From Tomitella cavernea (GTDB lineage Bacteria; Actinomycetota; Actinomycetes; Mycobacteriales; Mycobacteriaceae): 64,000 nt of DNA. Made by a program: the position numbers and the translations under genes. Numbering within the stretch: position 1 is the first letter of the stretch; each line of letters starts with the position of its first letter. Where the stretch lies: the NCBI RefSeq assembly GCF_016599145.1, contig NZ_JAENKO010000015.1, forward strand, positions 1 to 64,000. The letters run 5' to 3'. Under the pieces are notes generated by a model. The model did not search any database. It was not told the origin of the DNA and was given only the letters and a program-made list of their open reading frames with translations. Below, in pieces: positions 1 to 7,883 of this stretch.

Positions 1-195
1 CCGGGCGCCCACGCCGCGCGCGCCCGCTGGAACGGCCCGGCGCGCAGGTCCCGCGTCCGATGCGCAGCGTCCGATGATCCGCGGCCGAATCCCCCCGCCA
101 TCTACAACCCCCGTCGTGTTCCCCCTGCGCCGGGTCCCCGGTGCCCGGCCGGGACCACGTTACGGGGCCGGCGGCGGTAGTACGAACGAAAACCG

Positions 196-217
196 GCGCG
201 GTTGTGGATAACCGCGC
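196..217. other. Inverted repeat containing a DnaA-box-like 9-mer
   Basis: Perfect 8-bp arms (GCGCGGTT and AACCGCGC) flank a 6-nt loop. The loop region carries TGTGGATAA at 203-211, which equals a DnaA box on one strand. It lies 33 bp beyond the stop of the FmdB-like gene, so a terminator-type hairpin for that leftward gene is the simplest reading; there is no T tract. A single DnaA-like 9-mer is not evidence of an origin. I see no gene in positions 1-249. Confidence 0.4.
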
Positions 218-249
218 AGGCCGCGCACAGGGGAGGGGGCGGTACTACC

Positions 250-609
250 TCAGCCCGCGGCGGATCCGGAGGCTGCGGGCGCGGGGCTGGACTTGGCGTC
301 CGAGCCGGACTTGCTGCCGGCGGCGGCCGAGCCCGACGAGGAGGTGCCGGACGACGCTCCCGCGGCCGACGAATCAGAGGACGACGACTCGGAGGATGAC
401 GACTCGGAGGACGCCCCGGCAGGCACGGTGCCCGACCGGCTGTCGGTGCGGTAGAACCCGCTGCCCTTGAACACGATGCCTACCGAGTTGAACAGCTTGC
501 GCAGCCTTCCGCCGCAGTCCGAGCACACCGTGAGCGCATCGTCGCTGAACTTCTGGACGATGTCGAAGCTGTTGCCGCACTCGGTGCAGGCGTACGAATA
601 GGTGGGCAC
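250..609 (-). CDS. FmdB-family zinc-ribbon protein with serine-rich tail (Rv0991c type)
   Basis: The 119-residue product opens with PTYSYACTECG and a second CSDCG pair, the four-cysteine FmdB/CxxC zinc ribbon, followed by the family's GSGFYRTD segment. The C-terminal half is a low-complexity Ser/Ala/Gly tail. The GTG at 609 is chosen because a GGAGGT ribosome site lies 6 nt upstream and family members begin at PTY; the reading frame stays open further upstream but that part has no family character. It sits beside the 5-formyl-THF cyclo-ligase gene as in M. tuberculosis (Rv0991c-Rv0992c). The Rv0991c protein has been described as a redox-regulated chaperone; whether this one acts the same way is inference. 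Confidence 0.85.
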   Translation of the reverse strand: MPTYSYACTECGNSFDIVQKFSDDALTVCSDCGGRLRKLFNSVGIVFKGSGFYRTDSRSGTVPAGASSESSSSESSSSDSSAAGASSGTSSSGSAAAGSKSGSDAKSSPAPAASGSAAG

Positions 610-812
610 GGGCGGACCTCCCGGGGTGGGCCGCGCAGGACGCGGCGGGTTGGTTTCGCGGCGGAGCGCGGGCGGCTCGGGCCGGGCCGGTGCACCACGT
701 CGAGCGGGACTGCCGCCCCGTTGCACCGCAGTTCCGGACTTTTGAGCACTCCGACTACATGAGTGCTAACGCTTCCATGGTAGAGGTTGTTCCCCTGGCC
801 GTCAGTGCCGGT

Positions 813-1487
813 CTACTCTCGGGCTATGCGGAACGCCCCCTCGCCCGGAGTGAGCACCATGCCGATCCGCACGTCGTGCGGGTCCTCGGGGAGCTCCTCG
901 ACCAGTTCGCCGTCGCCGACGACGCAGACCATCGACGCTCCCGGCGCGGCCGCGGGGAGCGTCCGGTCGTAGTAGCCGCCGCCGCGGCCGAGCCGCACCC
1001 CATGCAGGTCCACCGCCACCGCGGGCACCAGAATCAGCGAGGCCTCGGCGATCGCGGACGGGGCGAGTACCGGCCCCGGCGGCTCGAGCAGCCCGTAACG
1101 GGCGGGGCGCAGGGCCCCGCGTCCCGTATACCGCGCCCAGGACAGCGGCCCCGGCGCGCCGGTGACCGGGACGAGCACGCGCAGGCCGGAGGCCAGAGCG
1201 TCTTCGAGCATCCGCATGTCGCCCGGCTCCGCGTCGGTAGGCACGTATGCGCAGATCGTCGCACCCCAGGGCAGGGTGGTGAGGATCTCGGTGCGCCACG
1301 CCGCAGCGAGGGCGTCCGCCTCGGCGCGGAGTGCGTCGTGGGTCGCTGCGGCCCGCAGCGCGCGGAAGCGCCTGCGCCATTCGTGTTTGTCGACGGCGGC
1401 CGGCCGGGCGCCATCGGCATGCTTGCGGCCCGCCTGCCGGGCCGCCGCGGCGGAAGAAGGCCCACCGTGCGGGTCGTTGCTGGACAT
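813..1487 (-). CDS. 5-formyltetrahydrofolate cyclo-ligase
   Basis: This enzyme converts 5-formyl-THF to 5,10-methenyl-THF with ATP, returning a stored folate to one-carbon metabolism. The 224-residue product has the family's C-terminal signature LGRGGGYYDRTL (about residues 166-177) and the preceding hydrophobic strand LILVPAVAVD. The first 30 residues are Ala/Gly-rich and unlike the family core, so a start nearer HEWRRRFRALR is possible; ATG 1487 is preceded by a GAGGTG-like site. It diverges from galU, with 147 bp between the starts. The order of FmdB-like gene, this gene and galU is the conserved mycobacterial arrangement. Confidence 0.9.
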   Translation of the reverse strand: MSSNDPHGGPSSAAAARQAGRKHADGARPAAVDKHEWRRRFRALRAAATHDALRAEADALAAAWRTEILTTLPWGATICAYVPTDAEPGDMRMLEDALASGLRVLVPVTGAPGPLSWARYTGRGALRPARYGLLEPPGPVLAPSAIAEASLILVPAVAVDLHGVRLGRGGGYYDRTLPAAAPGASMVCVVGDGELVEELPEDPHDVRIGMVLTPGEGAFRIARE

Positions 1488-1622
1488 CCGTGCTGCACCT
1501 CTTTCGCCGTGCGCATCGCGCGCTGCTGCTGCGGGGGCCGGGCCCCGGGGAAAGCGCCGGTATTCGCGCGAACTGAACTCGGCGTCGCGCCGCTCGATCG
1601 CGGTGACGCGCCGATCAATAGT

Positions 1623-1628
1623 TAGGGT
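1623..1628 (+). promoter_or_regulatory. -10 box TAGGGT for leaderless galU
   Basis: TAGGGT ends 6 nt before the ATG of galU and there is no ribosome-binding site between. Transcription starting at the usual distance would begin on the A of the start codon. The same layout recurs at several genes in this window. Confidence 0.55.
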
Positions 1629-1634
1629 AGGGCT

Positions 1635-2591
1635 ATGACATCTCGGAGTGCGGCGGACGAGCCGGCGGCATCGCCGCAGTGGGGAGCGGGGCCGTTCCGC
1701 ACGGCGATCGTTCCGGCGGCGGGGCTGGGGACGCGGTTCCTGCCCGCCACCAAGACGGTGCCGAAGGAGCTGCTGCCCGTCGTGGACACGCCGGGCATCG
1801 AGCTCGTCGCAGGCGAGGCCGCCGAGGCCGGCGCCCGTCGCCTGATCATCATCACGAACGAAGGCAAGGACGGGGTGGTCGCGCACTTCCGTTCGGACCC
1901 GGAGCTCGAAGCCACGCTGGCCGAGCGGGGCAAGACGGATCTGCTGGCCAAGGTGCGGCGTGCCCCGGAACTCATCGACGTCGAGGCGGTGGTGCAGCCG
2001 TCGCCCCACGGGCTCGGTCACGCAATCGGGTGCGCTGAGCCCGCGCTCGCCGCCGACGAGGACGCTGTCGCCGTCCTGCTGCCGGACGACCTCGTCCTGC
2101 CCACCGGCGTCCTCGAGCAGATGGCGGCGGTGCGCCGCGAGCACGGCGGCTCGGTGCTGTGCGCCTTCGAGGTGCCGGAGGACCAGGTCAGCGCCTACGG
2201 CGTCTTCGCCGTCGAACCCGCCGGCAGTGCTGACGGAGACGTTCAGCGGGTGACGGGGATGGTGGAGAAGCCGGCGCCGCAGGACGCACCGTCGTCGCTG
2301 GCCGCCGCCGGCCGGTACATCCTCGACCGCGCCGTGTTCGACGCCCTGCGGAGGATCGAGCCGGGGGCCGGCGGGGAACTCCAGATCACCGACGCCATCG
2401 CGTTGCTCATCGACGAGGGGCACCCGGTGCACGTGGTGGTGCACCGCGGCCGCCGCCACGACCTGGGCAACCCCGGCGGGTATGTGCGCGCGGCCGTCGA
2501 TTTCGCGCTGCAGTCCGACGAATACGGGGCGGAGCTGCGGACCTGGCTGCTGGAATACCTCGGCGTGCCGCAGGGGGCCGCGCGCGCGTGA
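1635..2591 (+). CDS. galU: UTP--glucose-1-phosphate uridylyltransferase
   Basis: GalU makes UDP-glucose from UTP and glucose-1-phosphate, a precursor for trehalose, polysaccharides and cell-envelope sugars. The 318-residue protein shows the nucleotidyltransferase loop GLGTRFLPATKTVPKELLP near residue 30 and the downstream GKDGVVAHF, PHGLGHA and LPDDL motifs. Length and position next to moeA/glp match the M. tuberculosis gene (Rv0993). The start at 1635 is supported by the TAGGGT box exactly one promoter spacing upstream, giving a leaderless mRNA. Confidence 0.95.
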   Translation: MTSRSAADEPAASPQWGAGPFRTAIVPAAGLGTRFLPATKTVPKELLPVVDTPGIELVAGEAAEAGARRLIIITNEGKDGVVAHFRSDPELEATLAERGKTDLLAKVRRAPELIDVEAVVQPSPHGLGHAIGCAEPALAADEDAVAVLLPDDLVLPTGVLEQMAAVRREHGGSVLCAFEVPEDQVSAYGVFAVEPAGSADGDVQRVTGMVEKPAPQDAPSSLAAAGRYILDRAVFDALRRIEPGAGGELQITDAIALLIDEGHPVHVVVHRGRRHDLGNPGGYVRAAVDFALQSDEYGAELRTWLLEYLGVPQGAARA

Positions 2592-2679
2592 ACGCCCGGC
2601 GCATCCGGATCGGCCGTCGATGCCGACGGCGCGTGCGACCATGACCCTCGGGTCGGCAGGCAAGGAAGGGGACAGCCGC

Positions 2680-3939
2680 TTGCGTTCGGTGGAAGAACAG
2701 CTCAGTCGTGTGACGGCGTCGGCCGTGGCGCCGCGGCCGGTCCGCGTCGCGATCTCCGAGGCGCAGGGGCTGCTGTGCGCGGAGGAGGTCGTGGCCACGC
2801 GTCCGCTGCCCGGGTTCGACCAGGCGGCCATCGACGGCTACGCGGTGCGCAGCGTGGACGTGCGGGACGCGGGTTCGGCCGTCACGGGGCCGGAGGGCGA
2901 ACCCTCCGAAATCACCCTGCCGGTCGTCGGCGAGGTCTCGGCCGGGTCGCGCCGGCCCACGCGTCTGCAGCCGGGCCAGGTGGTGCGGGTGCGCACCGGT
3001 GCGCCGTTGCCGACGCTGGCGGACGCGGTGCTCCCCACCGGTTGGACCAACGGCGGCCACGCGCGCGTCGCCGTCTACCAGCCGGTGCTTTCCGGGGCCT
3101 ACGTGCGGCGGACCGGCGACGACGTCCAGCCGGGCGACGTCGCGGTGAAGGCCGGCACGATCATCGGCCCGGCTCAGGTGGGGCTGCTCGCCGCCGTCGG
3201 CCGCGACAAGGTGCTCGTGCATCCGCGGCCGCGCGTCGCCGTGATCTCCGTGGGCGGCGAGCTCGTGGACATCGACCGCACCCCAGGCACGGGCCAGGTC
3301 TTCGACGTCAACTCGTACGCGCTGGCCGCGGCTGCGCGCGACGCCGGAGCGGAGGTGTCGCGCGTCGGCATCGCCGGATCCGAACCCGCCGAGTTCCGCG
3401 ACGCGGTGGAGAGCTACCTGCTGCGATCGGAGATCATCGTCATCGCCGGCGCCGCCGGCGGCATGGCCTCCGAGCGGTACCACGACGTGCTCGCCGAGCT
3501 CGGTTCTCTCGAGGTCGCGCGAGTGGCGATGCACCCGGGGTCGGTGCAGGGGTACGGGTTGCTGGGGGCGGAGAGCGTGCCCACGTTCCTGCTGCCGGCC
3601 AACCCGGTGAGCGCGCTCGTCGTGTTCGAGGTGATGGTGCGTCCACTCATCCGGATCGCGCTGGGACGGCGCCGGCCCATGCGCCGCAAGGTGCGGGCAC
3701 GCACGGTGGCGCCGATCAGCTCCATCGAGGGGCGCACGGCCTACCTGCGCGGCCAGCTGATGCGCGACGAGACCACGAACGAGTACCTGGTGCAGGCGCT
3801 CGGCGGGGCCGCGGGGGCGTCGTCCCATCTGCTCGCGACGCTCGCGGAGGCGAACTGCTTCGTCACGATCCCGCCGGAGGTCAGCTGGGTGGATACCGGC
3901 GACGAGGTCGAGGTCGTCTTCCTGGCGCAACAGGGCTAG
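2680..3939 (+). CDS. glp: MoeA/gephyrin-family protein (Glp)
   Basis: The 419-residue product is a full-length molybdopterin molybdenumtransferase-fold protein: MoeA N-terminal PLPGFDQAAIDGYAVRS near residue 45, the RTGAPLP loop, a central MogA-like domain with ISVGGEL, and the C-terminal beta domain. The TTG at 2680 is chosen over ATG 2641 because the protein then begins RSVEEQ like mycobacterial homologues and GGAAGGGG lies 8 nt upstream. No other molybdenum cofactor gene is nearby, and the gene lies with rimJ and sepX/glpR. In Corynebacterium glutamicum the MoeA-like Glp binds FtsZ and the membrane receptor GlpR, so a cell-division role is more likely here than cofactor synthesis (inference from context). 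Confidence 0.85.
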   Translation: MRSVEEQLSRVTASAVAPRPVRVAISEAQGLLCAEEVVATRPLPGFDQAAIDGYAVRSVDVRDAGSAVTGPEGEPSEITLPVVGEVSAGSRRPTRLQPGQVVRVRTGAPLPTLADAVLPTGWTNGGHARVAVYQPVLSGAYVRRTGDDVQPGDVAVKAGTIIGPAQVGLLAAVGRDKVLVHPRPRVAVISVGGELVDIDRTPGTGQVFDVNSYALAAAARDAGAEVSRVGIAGSEPAEFRDAVESYLLRSEIIVIAGAAGGMASERYHDVLAELGSLEVARVAMHPGSVQGYGLLGAESVPTFLLPANPVSALVVFEVMVRPLIRIALGRRRPMRRKVRARTVAPISSIEGRTAYLRGQLMRDETTNEYLVQALGGAAGASSHLLATLAEANCFVTIPPEVSWVDTGDEVEVVFLAQQG

Positions 3940-3947
3940 GGCGCACA

Positions 3948-4619
3948 GTGTCGGCGACGGGGCGTCGACCGGGCGCCGGTGAACGCTCGGAGCATCCGGG
4001 CTGGCCCGCACACATCGGCGCGTTGGAGGTGCCGGCGGGTGTGGTGACGTTGCGGCCGGTGCGGATGCGCGACGCCAAGCAGTGGAGCCGGGCACGCATC
4101 CGGGACGAGGACTACCTGCGGCCGTGGGAGCCGACGGGGTCGGAGCCGTGGGTCCTCCGCCACCGGTCGGCGGCGTGGCCGGCGATCTGCATGCGGCTGC
4201 GACTGGCGGCACGCCACGGAGCGATCATCCCGATGGTCATCGAGGTCGACGGCAGGTATACGGGCCAGCTGACGGTCGGCAACATCGTGCGCGGCCCGCT
4301 GCGGTCGGCGTGGATCGGGTACTGGGTGTCCACCGAATACAGCGGCAAGAGGGTGGCGTCGGCCGCGGTGGCGCTCGCCGTGGACCACTGCCTTTCCCGG
4401 GTGGGACTGCACCGGCTCGAGGCCACGGTGCGCCCGGAGAATCTGGCGAGCCGGTCGGTGCTGCGCCGGTCGGGGTTTCGGGAGGAGGGGCTGCTGCGCA
4501 ACTACATGGACGTCGACGGCGCGTGGCGTGATCACATCCTCGTCGGGATGACCAAGGAGGACTTCGGGGACACCGCCGCGGCGCGGATGGTGCGCGCGGG
4601 TCGCGCCCGATGGCATTGA
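3948..4619 (+). CDS. rimJ: GNAT acetyltransferase, RimJ-like
   Basis: The 223-residue protein is a GNAT-fold N-acetyltransferase of the RimJ/RimL type. Visible features are VTLRPVRMRDAKQW at the start of the domain, the AWIGYWVSTEYSGKRVASAA acetyl-CoA binding strand-loop near residue 125, and HRLEATVRPENLASRSVL, typical of ribosomal-protein alanine acetyltransferases. The GTG at 3948 starts 8 bp after the glp stop, so the two are co-transcribed. Position and sequence match Rv0995. The actual acceptor is not shown by sequence. Confidence 0.88.
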   Translation: MSATGRRPGAGERSEHPGWPAHIGALEVPAGVVTLRPVRMRDAKQWSRARIRDEDYLRPWEPTGSEPWVLRHRSAAWPAICMRLRLAARHGAIIPMVIEVDGRYTGQLTVGNIVRGPLRSAWIGYWVSTEYSGKRVASAAVALAVDHCLSRVGLHRLEATVRPENLASRSVLRRSGFREEGLLRNYMDVDGAWRDHILVGMTKEDFGDTAAARMVRAGRARWH

Positions 4620-4620
4620 A

Positions 4621-4661
4621 CCGCACTGCATGCCGCCGGGACCCGCACTGCATGCCTCCGG
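4621..4661. repeat. Two direct copies of a 19-bp motif
   Basis: CCGCACTGCATGCCGCCGG at 4621-4639 and its one-mismatch copy at 4643-4661 lie immediately after the rimJ stop, separated by 3 nt. Each contains the palindrome GCATGC. No gene lies between 4620 and 4782; the region otherwise holds a possible TAGCCT -10 box at 4720-4725 for sepX/glpR. Confidence 0.6.
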
Positions 4662-4782
4662 CACCGTGTGATCCGGTGCGCCCACGGCGTGGCACGTTCC
4701 GATGAGCCCGGGCTGCCTCTAGCCTGATATGCACGGCTACCCGTCCGGGTGTCGTCGGAGGAACAGTGGAGGGGGTCGCCGC

Positions 4783-5730
4783 GTGCCGAACTCGCTTGTA
4801 TGGATCGGGTTGGTCGTCGTGTGGATTTTCGTGCTGTTCCCGATGGTCACCGGCCGTCGGAGGCCGGTGCGGCGCACGGGGGAGGCGACCCTCGCCACGC
4901 GCGTACTGCACCGGGGCGGAATGGCACGGCCGGTGCGCCGCGGGCCCGCGGCCGGTCACGCCGGAGACCCCGATTGGGTCCCCACGGAGGAGCAGGAGCG
5001 GGCGCGTCACCGGCAGTTCGAAGACCCGGACACCACGCGAGCGGAGGCTCAGATGGACAGTGGCACAACCCGCTCCAGCGGGTCGGACGTGGACGACGAG
5101 ATCCTCGACGCAGAGGTGGTGGAGGACGAGGCCGGCGCGCGTGCGCGCACGGCGCACGGCCCGGGCGCGGCGGGCGGTACAGCGCACGGAGCCGCGGGCG
5201 ACGAGGATCCCGACTCTGACCCTGCCGACTCTGAACCTGCCGACACTGAACCTGCGGTGTCGAAGGAGCTGGACACGGTCGACTCCGGTGCGGCGCCCCG
5301 CCGCACCGGCCGCGGAGGCTTCGATCCCCAGGCGGACGCGATCGCCAGCGCCGAGCGGTACCGGACCCGCCAGCGGGTGGTCCTGTCGATGGCCGGCGGC
5401 ATCGTCGTCACCGCGGTCTTCGCGCTGGCGTTCCTTCCGTTGTTCTGGTGGGGCACCGCGGCCTTCGCAGGCGCGGTGATGGTGTACCTGGGGTATCTGC
5501 GCCGGCAGGTGCGGCTGGAGGAGCAGATCCGGCGCCGGCGCATGGCTCGGCTGAAGAAGGCGCGCAAGCACGAGCAGGTGGACCGTCGCGCACAGGCCAC
5601 GGTGCCCGGGCCGCCGCAGCACCGCGGCGTGGTGGTGCTCGAATCGGACGATGGCGACCCGGACTTCGAACACCTGCCGCCGTACGAGCCTGCCGTGCAC
5701 GAGAACCTGCGGCACGCGTCGGGGCAATGA
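4783..5730 (+). CDS. glpR: Membrane protein SepX/GlpR (gephyrin-like protein receptor)
   Basis: The 315-residue protein begins PNSLVWIGLVVVWIFVLFPM, one N-terminal membrane span followed by the conserved ATRVLHRGG segment. It then has an acidic low-complexity linker with repeats of (S/T)(D/E)PAD at 5212-5256, a two-span hairpin near residues 205-250, and a basic coiled tail. This is the architecture of actinobacterial SepX/GlpR. GTG 4783 is preferred because homologues start at this PNS(L) sequence and GGAGGGGG precedes it; the frame continues upstream to 4729. In Corynebacterium GlpR recruits Glp to the septum and pole, and in Streptomyces SepX stabilises division septa; the adjacent glp gene supports the same pairing here. 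Confidence 0.85.
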   Translation: MPNSLVWIGLVVVWIFVLFPMVTGRRRPVRRTGEATLATRVLHRGGMARPVRRGPAAGHAGDPDWVPTEEQERARHRQFEDPDTTRAEAQMDSGTTRSSGSDVDDEILDAEVVEDEAGARARTAHGPGAAGGTAHGAAGDEDPDSDPADSEPADTEPAVSKELDTVDSGAAPRRTGRGGFDPQADAIASAERYRTRQRVVLSMAGGIVVTAVFALAFLPLFWWGTAAFAGAVMVYLGYLRRQVRLEEQIRRRRMARLKKARKHEQVDRRAQATVPGPPQHRGVVVLESDDGDPDFEHLPPYEPAVHENLRHASGQ

Positions 5731-5809
5731 AATCTGCTGGTCAGGGTTCGATTTCGTGCTCAAGTCCGAACCTGCTATTGTCTTTCTCAGCGGTCCACAA
5801 GACCGCTTC

Positions 5810-5882
5810 GGGGCTGTGGCGCAGTTGGTAGCGCGACTCGTTCGCAACGAGTAGGTCAGGGGTTCGATTCCCCTCAGCTCCA
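5810..5882 (+). tRNA. tRNA-Ala (anticodon CGC)
   Basis: A complete 73-nt cloverleaf: acceptor GGGGCTG paired with CAGCTCC plus discriminator A, D arm GCGC/GCGC, anticodon stem ACTCG/CGAGT around loop TTCGCAA, variable AGGTC, and T arm AGGGG/CCCCT around TTCGATT. Anticodon CGC reads GCG (Ala). No CCA is encoded. Confidence 0.97.
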
Positions 5883-5890
5883 CCCGTGAT

Positions 5891-5927
5891 ATGCCGGGGC
5901 ATCCGACTAGGTGCTCCGGCATTTTTT
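5891..5927 (+). terminator. Intrinsic terminator after tRNA-Ala
   Basis: An 11-bp stem, 5891-5901 paired with 5912-5922 including one G-U pair, with a 10-nt loop is followed by an uninterrupted run of T at 5922-5927. It sits 8 nt beyond the tRNA and also separates the glp/glpR block from the accessory region. Confidence 0.9.
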
Positions 5928-6114
5928 GTTTCGCTCCCCGAACTTGCGGCGCATTCGGGGGCGCGCCTTCGATCCGCGCATACGTTGTGCGGGCCGAGCG
6001 CGTTTTCGTCGGTGGTGGTGCGGAACGGGCGCTCGAACCGACGCGCGTGCAGGTGACTCGGCTTGCGCGCGACCGGCCCGGGAGTTCGGTGAACCCGCTG
6101 GCTACTTTGGCGGC

Positions 6115-6864
6115 ATGAGTTCACAGAAGGGGACTTTCCGAGCCCTCCTCGTCATGATTGCCGCGTCGGTGCTCCTCTCCGGCTGCGCGTCCGCCGAGAC
6201 CGCGGAGTTCGACGGGGGATGCGGTGCCGCAAGCGATCCGGCCGTATGGTTGGCCGCTGACGGACCCGACGGGATGGGCGGCGGGGAGATCATCGACACC
6301 CTGGACCGGATGCCGGTCGCCGCGCGCCCGGACGGCCTGGTCGCATCGGTGCGGGCGGACCGGCTCGTGTTCCCACACGAGGACGGCGGCGAGGTCGCGG
6401 TGCCGCTGCCGGGCGACGAGTTCTACGTGTCCGTCGCCTCATACACGGACACGACGCACCAGTGCTTCTACCACGGTCTCACCACCTGCCTGGGCGAGCT
6501 GCGCAACGCCGACGTGCGCGTGACGGCCACAGCTGCCGACGGGACGCAGGTGCTCTCCGCCGAGGACCTGCGCACCGTCGACAACGGCGTCATGGGCTTG
6601 TGGTTGCCGCGCGGATTCGACGGCGCCGTCACCATCGTGCAGGACAGGCGCACGGCCACGGTCCCGGTTGCGACAAGCGGCGACGGTCCGACCTGCCTGA
6701 CCATCGCGCGGCTGACGCAGCAGACTCAGTCGCCGTCGCCGGATCGGGCGATGAATTCGGAGACGGCCTGCCCGATCACGTCGGGCGAGTGGAAAGGCAG
6801 CCAGTGGCCGGTGGCCAGGTCGGTGCGCGAAAGTTCTGTCACCCACGTTTCGACGTCGGAGTAG
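6115..6864 (+). CDS. CueP-family metal-binding lipoprotein
   Basis: The 249-residue product has a lipoprotein signal with lipobox LLSGC (acylated Cys about residue 24). It continues with the pattern of CueP-like proteins: LDRMPVAARPDGLVASVR, VPLPGDEFYVSVASY, then HQCFYHGLTTCLGEL and GLWLPRGFDG. CueP is a periplasmic copper-binding protein in Salmonella; an envelope copper-handling role here is inferred. A TACTTT box at 6103-6108 lies 6 nt before the ATG, so the message is probably leaderless. The conserved part ends near TCLTIARL (about 6720); the last ~45 codons run antisense through the end of the convergent hydrolase gene and have no family character, suggesting loss of the original stop. 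Confidence 0.75.
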   Translation: MSSQKGTFRALLVMIAASVLLSGCASAETAEFDGGCGAASDPAVWLAADGPDGMGGGEIIDTLDRMPVAARPDGLVASVRADRLVFPHEDGGEVAVPLPGDEFYVSVASYTDTTHQCFYHGLTTCLGELRNADVRVTATAADGTQVLSAEDLRTVDNGVMGLWLPRGFDGAVTIVQDRRTATVPVATSGDGPTCLTIARLTQQTQSPSPDRAMNSETACPITSGEWKGSQWPVARSVRESSVTHVSTSE

Positions 6865-7667
6865 ATCGCCGGCCGCAGGGCGATGTCGCGCCGGTTGACC
6901 AAAAGCCGCACCGGCACCGTCGTCTGGCGCGGGTCGGGATGGCGCAGCCGCGGGAGGATGTTGGCGGAGTAGATGCGTAGTCCGCTGATCATGTCGCGCT
7001 GGAGCGACGGGGCCAGGTGGATCCGCTCGGGCGGCGTCCCGTCGATGACGCGTAGGAACCTGCGCCAGAGCGAGGGTCGTCCGACGGTCCGGAAGAACAA
7101 CCGCGGCACCACCGGCGTCATGAAGAACCCCGTGTACGCGGACGATGCCAGTTGGCTGAGCGCCTGGCCGATGCCGCGTGCGGTGGGGCGGCTCAGACGC
7201 TCGCGCACCCACACGGCCAGGTGGTCCAGGCTGGGGCCGGAGATCGACGTGAATGTGGCGATCCGCTCGTCGGCGTCCGTGCGGCACACGGCCTCCCACC
7301 CCTGCACCGAGCCCCAGTCGTGTCCGACGAGGTGCACCTTGCGGTCCGGGCTCACTGCGTCGATGACGGCGTAGAGGTCGTCGGCCAACTCGTCCAGGCC
7401 GAACTCCGACACCGTTCCGGGGACGGTGGATTCGCCGTGGCCGCGGGTGTCGTAGGTGACGACGCGGTGGCGCTTGGCCAGCGCGGGCACCACGCCGTCC
7501 CACAGACGGTGGGTGTCCGGCCAGCCGTGCACGAGCAGCACCGTGGGCCCGTCGGGGTCGCCCTGCTCGAACACGGCCAGGTTGGTGTCGCCGCGGGTGA
7601 CGGTCCGGCGGCGGGGGGACGAACTGTCCGGGCTGTGGCGCCCGGATACCGATGCGTCGGTGTTCAT
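6726..7667 (-). CDS. Alpha/beta hydrolase, epoxide-hydrolase-like
   Basis: The 313-residue protein is an alpha/beta hydrolase with the HGWPD oxyanion segment (HGxP, residue about 50), nucleophile elbow GHDWGS carrying Asp, and a late acid/His region ending TGHWLPFHSP. Asp in the elbow plus HGxP is characteristic of epoxide hydrolases and haloalkane dehalogenases, and the closest resemblance is to mycobacterial EphD-type hydrolase domains. ATG 7667 has GAGGAG 6 nt upstream. A TACAAT -10 hexamer (7733-7738 on this strand) is a plausible promoter. Its 3' end overlaps the extended CueP-like frame by 139 bp on the opposite strand. Substrate unknown. Confidence 0.8.
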   Translation of the reverse strand: MNTDASVSGRHSPDSSSPRRRTVTRGDTNLAVFEQGDPDGPTVLLVHGWPDTHRLWDGVVPALAKRHRVVTYDTRGHGESTVPGTVSEFGLDELADDLYAVIDAVSPDRKVHLVGHDWGSVQGWEAVCRTDADERIATFTSISGPSLDHLAVWVRERLSRPTARGIGQALSQLASSAYTGFFMTPVVPRLFFRTVGRPSLWRRFLRVIDGTPPERIHLAPSLQRDMISGLRIYSANILPRLRHPDPRQTTVPVRLLVNRRDIALRPAIYSDVETWVTELSRTDLATGHWLPFHSPDVIGQAVSEFIARSGDGD

Positions 7668-7820
7668 GCGGCTGCTCCTCGGTTGCTCGTGCGGCCCCGG
7701 AGTGCGGAGTGGCACCCGGCACCCGACACGTTATTGTACTCATATCAAACAATGACGGTGACGGGATGCGCATCGGGGTCTCCGCGCAGCGCGACGCCGG
7801 GGAGGCGTGTTCCTCGGCGG

Positions 7821-7826
7821 TAGAAT
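7821..7826 (+). promoter_or_regulatory. -10 box TAGAAT upstream of the lysin gene
   Basis: TAGAAT lies about 57 nt before the ATG at 7884. An identical hexamer lies upstream of mfd (62903-62908). No clear -35 was recognised. Confidence 0.4.
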
Positions 7827-7883
7827 CGGATTGAAGCCACGGCCGGGGCGGTCACGCGGGGGCAGAGGAAAAGGGGGTGCGAC

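Noticed and set aside
203-211. DnaA box suggesting an origin
   Set aside because: A single 9-mer inside a hairpin, no dnaA/dnaN nearby and no box cluster.
813-2831. A 672-codon minus-strand frame spanning the cyclo-ligase and running antisense to galU
   Set aside because: Only the last 224 codons (start 1487) have family sequence and a ribosome site; the rest is the antisense shadow of galU in GC-rich DNA.
4621-4661. Paired 19-bp repeats considered as att sites
   Set aside because: Only 3 nt apart with no gene between; more like a local duplication.
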